This document shows positions 1 through 6,202 of a stretch of 26,359 nucleotides of DNA, piece by piece. Source of the DNA: DATKMG01 sp041476565 (GTDB taxonomy: Bacteria; Acidobacteriota; Terriglobia; Versatilivoradales; Versatilivoraceae). The stretch's first letter is position 1. The number at the start of each line of letters is the position of its first letter. Location: contig JBGOTQ010000053.1 of assembly GCA_041476565.1 (NCBI GenBank), positions 1 to 26,359 of the forward strand, written 5' to 3'. The notes under the pieces were generated by a model that saw only the letters and a list, made by a program, of their open reading frames with translations, made no database searches and had not been told where the DNA came from. A program made the position numbers and the translations under genes.

Positions 1-143
1 ACGTCACGGTCGGCCGTCTCTACCGCGACGGAGAGAGCTGGAAGCTGGCCGACAGTTTTGGAAGGGAAGATCTCCCTTTGCTGATTAAGGTCCTCGATTT
101 GGCGCATTCCTGGATCTACCAATCCCAACCCTCCACCGAATAA
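1..143 (+). CDS. C-terminal fragment of a small protein of unknown function, cut by the window edge
   Basis: An open frame (codons from base 3) runs in from the left edge and ends at TAA 141-143, giving 46 residues. The peptide contains the stretch RDGESWKLADSFGREDLPLL followed by a predicted helix ending in HSWIYQ. From memory, small single-domain proteins of unknown function that often travel with conjugative and plasmid genes have a similar YKDGDEWK-SFG-DDL-AHSWI tail; I know of no assigned activity. It lies upstream of a terminator-like hairpin and an ardC-like gene on the same strand, a context that fits a mobile-element backbone. The start is outside the window, so length and N-terminus are unknown. 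Coding status is likely from the frame, amino-acid composition and the terminator just downstream; function is not assigned. Confidence 0.6.
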   Translation, partial: VTVGRLYRDGESWKLADSFGREDLPLLIKVLDLAHSWIYQSQPSTE

Positions 144-154
144 CCCCCGCCCCT

Positions 155-189
155 ACCCGCTCGGCTCACGCCGGGCGGGTTCTTCCCTT
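155..189 (+). terminator. Rho-independent-like terminator after the left-edge gene
   Basis: ACCCGCTCGGC (155-165) pairs with GCCGGGCGGGT (170-180) around a TCAC loop: an 11-bp GC-rich stem with one G-T wobble, followed by TTCTTCCCTT. It starts 11 bp after the TAA of the upstream fragment. The T-run is interrupted by C residues, so termination may be only moderately efficient. Confidence 0.6.
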
Positions 190-223
190 GAATAAGGGGC
201 GAACCGAATAAAGGAGACTCGCA

Positions 224-400
224 ATGACCAGCATCAACTCAGAACCCACCGAATCCAGCCGGCCCAGATCAGGCCAAACGAGCGGCAGCGACCAAAGTTG
301 TGCCGATTGTTTTCACCTCGACCTGCTCGGTGGCGAACCCCTAGATGGATCGGGCTTCGAAGAAGAGATCCACGACACCGACTTTCAATGGAGGGATTAG
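224..400 (+). CDS. Small 58-aa protein of unknown function, coupled to ardC
   Basis: ATG at 224 has a good Shine-Dalgarno (AAGGAG, 211-216, 7 nt spacing) and the frame stays open to TAG 398-400. The product has a polar, Ser/Thr-rich N-terminal half (about residues 2-25) and an acidic C-terminal half with CADCF (26-30), a short hydrophobic LDLLGG stretch and an acidic EEEIHDTDFQ tail. The CxxC pair could bind metal, but one pair alone is weak evidence. The stop lies 2 bp before the ATG of the ardC-like gene, and the ArdC Shine-Dalgarno sits inside its last codons, so the two are probably translationally coupled. I do not recognise a family. A short acidic protein encoded beside an antirestriction protein could be an accessory factor, but that is only inferred from position. 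Confidence 0.5.
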   Translation: MTSINSEPTESSRPRSGQTSGSDQSCADCFHLDLLGGEPLDGSGFEEEIHDTDFQWRD

Positions 401-402
401 AA

Positions 403-1449
403 ATGCCAAGCGGTACTCAACCCATCAAGCGGGACCTCCGACAGGAAGTCACCGATGCCATCATGTCAGCGCTGGAGAAAGGGACCGCCCCGTGGCAGAA
501 ACCCTGGCAAGCAGGCGCGCTTGAGCTTCCGTTCAACCCAACGTCTGAAAAGCCTTATCGCGGCGGCAACGCCATCCTCCTGATGCTTAACGGCTCCTCC
601 AAAGGATATGATGACCCCCGTTGGCTTACATACAGGCAGGCTCAGGAACGCGGCTGGCAGGTTCGCAAGGCAGAGAAGGGGACCCAGATCGAATTCTGGC
701 AATTTCCTGAGCGGAACGGAACCGGTAGCGATGGGCCCTCGAATCAAGACCAGCCTCAATCCGACAAGTTCGTCTATCGAGTCTATACCGTCTTCAACGC
801 CAAGCAGATTGACGGTATGCCGCCCCACTCACCGCGTGTGCGCCAGGAGTGGGAGGTAGCTCAAGGCGCCGAAGCGATTCTTCAAAACTCAGGGGCCCGA
901 ATCAGCCACGACCAGGCGGATCGGGCCTTCTACAGCCGCCTCTCCGACAGTATTCACCTCCCGCTCCGGCCGGCGTTCAAGAGTGCGGGTGATTATTATG
1001 GGACTGCCCTCCATGAACTGGCTCATTGGACGGGACATCCGCAGCGGCTCAATCGAGAAACACTCAATGAGAATTACCGCTTCGGAGATCCCAACTACGC
1101 CAAGGAGGAACTGAGAGCCGAACTCGCCAGCGTCTTTCTGATGACCGAGCGAGGCATTCCCCACAATCCGGACGGCCATGCCTCTTACGTCGCTTCCTGG
1201 TTGGAAGCGCTCCGCCAGGACAAACACGAAATCTTCCGTGCCGCCCGCGACGCCCACAGGGCTACCGATTTGCTCCTGGGTTTGGAGCTATACCAGTCGC
1301 TCGACAAGGCCATGGCTGAGGTCAACCGACGCCATGTAGTCTCAGACCCATTGTCTGAGCCTGCTTTCACTGGTACTGAACTGGATCAGACTCCCCGCCC
1401 AGCTCTCGGCTTCCGAACTCGGCCCCCTACGGTAGAAATCGAGTTTTAA
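403..1449 (+). CDS. ardC: ArdC-type antirestriction protein (ssDNA-binding domain plus zincin metalloprotease domain)
   Basis: The 348-aa product matches the ArdC architecture. The N-terminal part (about 8-135) has the family hallmarks: 'TAPWQKPW' (28-35), the NPTSEKPYRGGNA region (45-57), and GWQVRKAEKGT (84-94). A linker leads to a C-terminal zincin-like domain with the zinc motif HELAH (204-208) in a DYYGTALHELAHWTGH context, and a downstream EELRAELAS helix (235-243) supplying a likely third ligand. ArdC proteins are known from conjugative plasmids, where they protect incoming DNA against host restriction. The start at 403 is chosen over upstream in-frame codons because GGAGGG (390-395) sits 7 nt before it. 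The last ~35 residues (Pro/Arg-rich) are probably disordered. It lies just outside a large defence operon on the opposite strand, which suggests the left edge belongs to a mobile element. Confidence 0.88.
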   Translation: MPSGTQPIKRDLRQEVTDAIMSALEKGTAPWQKPWQAGALELPFNPTSEKPYRGGNAILLMLNGSSKGYDDPRWLTYRQAQERGWQVRKAEKGTQIEFWQFPERNGTGSDGPSNQDQPQSDKFVYRVYTVFNAKQIDGMPPHSPRVRQEWEVAQGAEAILQNSGARISHDQADRAFYSRLSDSIHLPLRPAFKSAGDYYGTALHELAHWTGHPQRLNRETLNENYRFGDPNYAKEELRAELASVFLMTERGIPHNPDGHASYVASWLEALRQDKHEIFRAARDAHRATDLLLGLELYQSLDKAMAEVNRRHVVSDPLSEPAFTGTELDQTPRPALGFRTRPPTVEIEF

Positions 1450-1579
1450 GACCGAGCAGCTCAGCCACTCACGCCTTAAACTCACGTAGACGAAAGGCCG
1501 CCGCCACCGGCGCTGGTCACCGCAGTCACCTCGGTTGACAGATCTCACGTTGCCTCAACGTAGTGAATCACCTGGGGTG
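1450..1579. other. Intergenic stretch between convergent ardC and the defence operon
   Basis: No convincing gene is seen. A short CGCCG/CGGCG pairing and a CCTGGG (1571-1576) / CCCAGG (1588-1593) pair exist but lack a T-run on either strand. Together with the putative gene remnant that follows, this separates the two convergent transcription units. Confidence 0.4.
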
Positions 1580-1837
1580 TCAATCAGCCCAGGGCCGAAT
1601 GATGATGCTCCTGGTTATTTCAGGCGAAAATGGACTCCCAACTAGATGGAGACGCCGCGGGAATTCCTGCCAAAGGTCGCAGAGGTATTTCTTCCCCGCG
1701 ACTTTGGCTTGGAACACATGCCCAAAGATAGATCAGAACCACCCCAATTCGCTCCGTGAGAGTTCTCTGCCAGAGGGCGTCTGGATGACTTCGAATGTCA
1801 CGTGGCTATTCTTAGCTTTGTAAAAGGGCAGGGCAAG
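1580..1837 (-). pseudogene. Possible decayed coding remnant downstream of the last methyltransferase
   Basis: Directly after the TAA of the adjacent methyltransferase, and in the same frame, 85 codons can be read on the minus strand with only one internal stop (TGA at 1733-1735) before a TGA at 1580-1582. The second half contains a protein-like segment with KKYLCDLWQEFPRRLHL and ends in IIIRPWAD. The first half reads FYKAKNSHVTFEVIQTPSGR. No start codon with a ribosome-binding site was found, so if real it is a broken 3' end of a gene or a former extension. The opposite strand is also open here, but its predicted peptide is less protein-like. The evidence is compositional only, and chance openness over this length is possible. 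Confidence 0.28.
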
Positions 1838-2683
1838 TTACGAGGACGACAACGTATCTGCTCCCGACGGATACCTCTTAGACATGGCATTTAATTCACC
1901 TGCATTTTGACGCGCGTATTGGAGCAAGCGTACCTTCGCAGCGCTGCAATCGTTCACGTCTCCGGCTATCCACCGCCTCTTCAATTTTTCCGCAACAAAT
2001 GCCGTAGTTCCACCTCCAGCGAACGGATCAACAATCATGTCTCCCTCAACTGTTGTAAGCAGAATCACTCGCTCGAGAATTACAGGCGCCAATTCGTTTG
2101 CCATCCGGTTCTTGTTTTTCCGATGGCGCACAGGCGAAACATCATCCCAAACCTCACTGAGATTGAGACCCTTCGGATTCAAGTGCTTTCTGTGTCCCCC
2201 GTAGTCTTTTATGTCTCGACCACACATGCGACAGGTCTCGATCGGTAATCGGACGGCATCTTTGTTAAACACGCGGGGTCTCGGACCCTTGATATAAAAA
2301 AGCAAACCGTAATGGCTTGGTGACAGTCTGTTAGGAATCGGTAAGGAGTGAGGTTTGTCGATGGCGATCCAATGCCTAAAGGTGAGCCCAGCAATCGAGT
2401 TAAGAAAATTTCCTAAGGGAATTAGCCATTTGGGTAGGTTGTGGATAAAGAGAGCGCCTCCAGGTGCGAGACTGCGCACAGCTTCCCTCAACCATTTCTT
2501 TGACCACTCAAGATACTTCTCTTCGGGAAGATCGTCGTTGCCATTAGGTCCGTAGTTTTTCCCGAGATTAAAAGGTGGATCCGCAAAGAATGTATGCACC
2601 GACGATTCAGGGAGTTGCCGCAAGAGCTCCAAACAGTCGGACTTGTAGAGCTTTCCGTATTTGGTTGAGTAGACAAGTTTCAT
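1838..2683 (-). CDS. Beta-class DNA methyltransferase (DPPF, probably N6-adenine) with Cys2-His2 insert
   Basis: The 281-aa product carries the catalytic motif IV DPPF (35-38, in FFADPPFNLGK) before the SAM-binding motif I DPFAGGGTT (219-227). This motif order defines the beta class of amino-methyltransferases (N6_N4_Mtase family), and DPPF favours N6-adenine over N4-cytosine. Between them lies a segment with C151-x2-C154-x9-H164-x2-H167, a plausible zinc-finger-like insert, then the VWDD-SPVRHRKNKNRMANE region that typically carries target-recognition and SAM-pocket elements in such enzymes. The start at 2683 gives a normal N-terminus; a longer frame reaches 2812 but would overlap the upstream gene by over 100 bp. 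It is the last gene of the minus-strand operon, 25 bp after the methyltransferase-fold gene. It may protect host DNA from an activity linked to the GHKL cassette, or be a standalone methylase. Confidence 0.85.
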   Translation of the reverse strand: MKLVYSTKYGKLYKSDCLELLRQLPESSVHTFFADPPFNLGKNYGPNGNDDLPEEKYLEWSKKWLREAVRSLAPGGALFIHNLPKWLIPLGNFLNSIAGLTFRHWIAIDKPHSLPIPNRLSPSHYGLLFYIKGPRPRVFNKDAVRLPIETCRMCGRDIKDYGGHRKHLNPKGLNLSEVWDDVSPVRHRKNKNRMANELAPVILERVILLTTVEGDMIVDPFAGGGTTAFVAEKLKRRWIAGDVNDCSAAKVRLLQYARQNAGELNAMSKRYPSGADTLSSS

Positions 2684-2708
2684 TGTCCGCCATTTCTTGA
2701 GTATAAAT

Positions 2709-3647
2709 TTAGAGCAATAGTTCCGCGTAAGCCGGAAAGAAGCGATAAATCTCACGGTATGCAAGTATGTCCTTGGCCGATAACTCAAAATCCTTGGGCT
2801 TCCAAAGGTCACTACAAGGCATGGAACAATCCAAGTATAGACGTTCCTTCCGAGTCAGTCGCGGCACAAGTATTTCATACGGAGGTTTTCGCAGATCAGA
2901 TCGGTAGTAAGGAGCGCGGACCAAAGTACTAGCCTGAAGATCACGTTCTTCTTGGTCGGTTCCTATTATTCCTCCCACAGTCAACATTCGGTGTCCATCA
3001 GCGTATACAAAGTTGAATAGTGGGATGAATTTGGCTTCACGTCCAGCTAAGCCACGCTTGATGGCTACTTCGAGAATCGAGGTGTTCAGAAGGGGCAACT
3101 TCGATTTGGCGAAATCAACGAGTTTCGAGCTGCCACCGAGATAGTCACCAGCTTCGACGACGAAGTGTTCGCGCCAATCACTTGGCGAGTCTCCAGCAGG
3201 TGGTTCCACATCAATGGTAATGAGTAGAATCGATCCGACGGTAAGGTATGTTCCTGCTAGCACCACATCGGCCAAGTGGCTGGCCCGCAAAATGTCGTCA
3301 TAGTCCAGCCACAAGATGTGACGTCTATCGCGCGAAAGTGACGGTATGACGTCACCGATCGGCTTGATTTCGATCTTAACTTGCAGAAAGGGTCTATTAA
3401 AGTGGACTCGCTTTTTGATCCTTGTCGAGTATTCGACACTAAGTAAGTTGTCGATCCCCAAGAGCTTGTGAAACAAAATAAAATCTACAAAGTAGATGGA
3501 CCCGAAGCCAGTGTACTGGTAGCTGGCCATCGGAAACCGTGCCATCGAGAGTCTTTGAAATGCATCGATCAGCATTCTGCGCTCAATCTGTTTCGCTGGG
3601 CGTAGGTCATACGGGACCTTAAGATAACTCTCAGTGGGTTGGGTCAC
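2709..3647 (-). CDS. Rossmann/methyltransferase-fold protein of unknown function in GHKL cassette
   Basis: The 312-aa protein is not one I can name. An N-terminal LRPAKQIERRMLIDAFQRL segment precedes a Rossmann-like core: GFGSIYFVDF resembles SAM-binding motif I, SVEYS provides an acidic residue where motif II would lie, and ILWLDYDD resembles a motif IV strand with a run of aspartates. A further strand is LLITIDVEPP. The C-terminal third, with several Tyr/Arg-rich segments, is of unclear fold. There are no Cys clusters, membrane segments or signal peptide. The chosen start is GTG at 3647, which overlaps the TGA of the GHKL gene as GTGA and has GGAG 8 nt upstream; a GTG nine bases further upstream is possible. 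The overlap implies translational coupling with the GHKL ATPase, so the two probably form a functional pair. It could be a methyltransferase or a degenerate fold used as a sensor or nuclease scaffold. Confidence 0.75.
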   Translation of the reverse strand: MTQPTESYLKVPYDLRPAKQIERRMLIDAFQRLSMARFPMASYQYTGFGSIYFVDFILFHKLLGIDNLLSVEYSTRIKKRVHFNRPFLQVKIEIKPIGDVIPSLSRDRRHILWLDYDDILRASHLADVVLAGTYLTVGSILLITIDVEPPAGDSPSDWREHFVVEAGDYLGGSSKLVDFAKSKLPLLNTSILEVAIKRGLAGREAKFIPLFNFVYADGHRMLTVGGIIGTDQEERDLQASTLVRAPYYRSDLRKPPYEILVPRLTRKERLYLDCSMPCSDLWKPKDFELSAKDILAYREIYRFFPAYAELLL

Positions 3648-4975
3648 TCTGGGCACTCCGTCTTGAGATAATGATCAAAGGTCAGCTTTCCAATCGCCGA
3701 GGCGGAAATTGAAGGTCGCCTTATTTTTTTGCGAATTCGCTCCAGGTCGGGCATCTCTACGTCGTACTGGACTCGAATCTTCCGGCGCTTCGGCAATGAT
3801 CTGATGACTTCAAATCGTTTGGAGGGATTGTGAAGTAACGGACGGAAGTCTTGTTGTTGTACCCGCTCAGCTATCTCTCGCTCGACCGGCTGCTCCGGGA
3901 GTTCTGATGGATACATATCGTTTAGGAATGAGATTACGGGTCGAGAGATCCCTGACATTTTGTTCCTCGCCAGCTGATACACAACTGCTTCCCTGTTGAG
4001 CCCACGTTTACTGGTCGTCCAAGGCAAGAGTGATGGGTCCTGTGAAGTAAAGAGAGCGAGGCCGACAAATCCTAGATATTTGCTGTGAAAGGCTGGCAGT
4101 CCGACCCCCCAACCTGTCAGATCTGTTTTGTCGGCGTTCACGACAACTCGACCGTTGCAAAGGACGTACCAGCCCGCCACTTCTTGGGTTCGCTTGACCT
4201 TTGGGGCCACGGTTGCCAGTAGAGTGACCTTGACACTCTCGTGTTCGAACTTCTCAACTCCAGGTTCAATCTCATCAGAGTTGCCGAAAGGCAAATCGCG
4301 CCTCTCTACCTCGATGTCATTTACCTTGACCGTCACAAGTGTGCCGAGAAACACCGGATATGTTTGGCCGATGACCCTGCGCAACGTTGATTCCACAGTT
4401 CCATCACCTATACGTACCTTCACCTCCTGGTGAAGATCTGTAACAACAATCGAAGTTCCGGCTTTGTGTTGTGAGACGGCACCATTGACCTTTGATATTG
4501 GGAATGTCCAATCATCTAATGAGTCATCTTTCTCAGCCCACTTAGGAACATTGATGCTCACCACAAAGCTGCCTTCCATGGTGCTCGAAGTGATTTCAAT
4601 CTGGTTCCCGAGCTTGAATATGGCTCTCTTAAGACCGATCCCATAAACCCCAAGCTTACCTTTAAGTGCATGGGCGCTGTGGCCGAAGCAGAACACTTCG
4701 TTTTCTGCGTCCTTTCGAGAAAATCCACCGCAGTTATCGGATATTTCAAAACGATCCTCAGAATACCTCACACTAATTCTGGCAGGACTATGGACCGATC
4801 GGACGCGAGCTACCCCGGAGTTGAGCACTTGAGTCTCAATGTCTATGTTGCGACTCTGAAGCAATGAGTCCATTGAGTTGTCAATGAGGTCAAGGATACA
4901 GTCCTCAAGAGAGATATCCCTAGTGAACATCTGGAGGAAGAACTGCTTCTTCGGATATGCGTGGACGGTCTTCAT
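3644..4975 (-). CDS. GHKL (MutL/MORC/HSP90-like) ATPase
   Basis: The 443-aa protein has the Bergerat-fold motifs in order: N-box ILDLIDNSMDS (27-37), G1 ISDNCGGF (78-85) and G2 GVYGIGLKRA (109-118), followed by beta-strand-rich sequence. A later segment with WYVLCNGRVVVNADKT resembles the S5-fold 'transducer' of MutL and MORC-type ATPases. The usual catalytic Glu of the N-box is replaced by Asp (D29), while Asn33 is kept. The C-terminal ~100 residues are basic (QLPKRRKIR-type). MutL/MORC-like ATPases are known next to DNA methylases in restriction-modification neighbourhoods. The start at 4975 has GGAGAGG upstream; an ATG 15 bases earlier lacks a ribosome-binding site. A gap of about 100 bp separates it from the CBS-HEPN gene, and its end overlaps the next gene by 4 bp. 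Confidence 0.82.
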   Translation of the reverse strand: MKTVHAYPKKQFFLQMFTRDISLEDCILDLIDNSMDSLLQSRNIDIETQVLNSGVARVRSVHSPARISVRYSEDRFEISDNCGGFSRKDAENEVFCFGHSAHALKGKLGVYGIGLKRAIFKLGNQIEITSSTMEGSFVVSINVPKWAEKDDSLDDWTFPISKVNGAVSQHKAGTSIVVTDLHQEVKVRIGDGTVESTLRRVIGQTYPVFLGTLVTVKVNDIEVERRDLPFGNSDEIEPGVEKFEHESVKVTLLATVAPKVKRTQEVAGWYVLCNGRVVVNADKTDLTGWGVGLPAFHSKYLGFVGLALFTSQDPSLLPWTTSKRGLNREAVVYQLARNKMSGISRPVISFLNDMYPSELPEQPVEREIAERVQQQDFRPLLHNPSKRFEVIRSLPKRRKIRVQYDVEMPDLERIRKKIRRPSISASAIGKLTFDHYLKTECPE

Positions 4976-5058
4976 TTTTCCTCTCCACATCTACACATTC
5001 AAAACAAAAGTAAAAGTGTGCTTTCTCAAAGCCCAATTCCCAACCGGTGGTAAATCGG

Positions 5059-5080
5059 CTAGATCAGTGAGCTAATCTAG
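5059..5080. repeat. Short inverted repeat around the CBS-HEPN stop codon
   Basis: CTAGAT (5059-5064) and ATCTAG (5075-5080) form a 6-bp palindromic pair with a 10-base spacer that spans the stop codon of the CBS-HEPN gene (5077-5079). It sits at the start of the only gap of about 100 bp in the minus-strand gene array. No T-run follows, so a terminator is doubtful; an operator or a weak attenuator is equally possible. Confidence 0.3.
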
Positions 5081-6177
5081 GTGACCCCCAGCGTATGAAG
5101 CCGCTGTAAAAAGTGGACGAAGTCGCGCAATGCCTCAAGATCAGCTTCAGGGATACCGTCAGGATCAAAGTGCATCACGTCATTGCGGATTGTGCGGACC
5201 CGATCCAGCAGGCTAACAAACGCCCTGCGGTCTACGTCAATATGGAGTTTTGACCAATTGTCCGGGTTTTCGAGCAAACGAATGTACTCACCGAAAGTCA
5301 AATCGGCGACCCCATTGATCATGCGTGCTGAATCGGAACAGTCACGAACCTCGGCCAACTGCTCAACAGAGAAATGATTGCTAATGACTTTTCTGACGTG
5401 ATTCTCAATCTCTCCCAAAAGGAGAAAAGGCTCAGCAAGCTGCTGAAACTGGAGACTCAAATCACTCGAAGTGACGATTCCGTTTATGCGGTTGTCGCTG
5501 CCACGAATCAAAACGTACTGGTTTTGGACAATGACCCCTATCGCCTCGAACAAAGAAGCATCTGAACGGATCTCTTGGTGCTGATCCATCAGATCACGGA
5601 CTACGTTCGATGTCTTGCCAAGTGCGAGGCGGCTGCCAATAGAGTTCCAGCTGATCAATCCTTTGACGTCCCGCTCACCGGTCATAACCGGTAACTGCGA
5701 GAAATCGTTGCTCATCATGAGGGTGACTGCTTCTTGAAGGGTGGCCTCTGGCTTGATGGATACCGGCGGCTTGTTAGCCGCTGCCAGCTTGCTTATTCGA
5801 TAAGTGGGATCAGACTGTGCAGAAGCTCGAATCGCATCCAATGTGCCAGTGGCGGTGGACGTCCCGGCTGCAATACCTGCCAGGTTCCCTTGCGACATCA
5901 CCGCGGATTTCCCTTCCGACAATTTGAAAGTAATCCAGGAGTCAAGATACGCAGACTCAAAATCAGGCTCAGTCTCCAAGCCGCTGATCTCTAGCGCCCC
6001 TCGGATTCTGTCAACTATCCAATAACCACGACGTGAGGCACTAATCCACGACAGAAATTCCCGAACCGTTGGCGACTGCACACGCAGTCCTTTCTTTAAT
6101 TGCTCTGCTATCTCGGACAGGCGTTGATTGAGATTCGAATTTGAGCCACTATCTTCTCTTGCCTCTAAAGCTTCCAT
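5077..6177 (-). CDS. CBS-pair protein with C-terminal Swt1-like HEPN domain
   Basis: The 366-aa product has an N-terminal helical region (1-120), a tandem CBS pair (about 125-245) recognisable from PVSIKPEATLQEAVTLMM, LPVMTGERDVKGLISW and INGIVTSSDL, and a C-terminal helical domain (about 250-362). That last domain contains RTIRNDVMHF, an R-x4-H motif (R331, H336) typical of HEPN ribonuclease domains and most like the Swt1-type HEPN that also occurs in BREX and DISARM-linked proteins. CBS pairs bind adenosyl nucleotides (AMP, ATP, SAM and related ligands), so a nucleotide-gated RNase is an attractive hypothesis. The start at 6177 has GAGG 8 nt upstream (6186-6189); ATG 6183 and GTG 6216 are alternatives. 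It follows brxL by 25 bp and is probably cotranscribed with the BREX genes. Domain calls come from motifs; activity is inferred. Confidence 0.75.
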   Translation of the reverse strand: MEALEAREDSGSNSNLNQRLSEIAEQLKKGLRVQSPTVREFLSWISASRRGYWIVDRIRGALEISGLETEPDFESAYLDSWITFKLSEGKSAVMSQGNLAGIAAGTSTATGTLDAIRASAQSDPTYRISKLAAANKPPVSIKPEATLQEAVTLMMSNDFSQLPVMTGERDVKGLISWNSIGSRLALGKTSNVVRDLMDQHQEIRSDASLFEAIGVIVQNQYVLIRGSDNRINGIVTSSDLSLQFQQLAEPFLLLGEIENHVRKVISNHFSVEQLAEVRDCSDSARMINGVADLTFGEYIRLLENPDNWSKLHIDVDRRAFVSLLDRVRTIRNDVMHFDPDGIPEADLEALRDFVHFLQRLHTLGVT

Positions 6178-6202
6178 CGTCATCACCTCAGACCGTAACG
6201 CT

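Noticed and set aside
1563..1823. 86-codon open frame on the + strand between ardC and the operon
   Set aside because: GTG start without a ribosome-binding site and low-complexity, Trp/Arg/Ser-rich translation; the minus-strand reading is more protein-like.
2684..2812. Longer N-terminus for the small methylase
   Set aside because: It would overlap the upstream gene by over 100 bp and adds sequence unlike the family; ATG 2683 fits the normal N-terminus.
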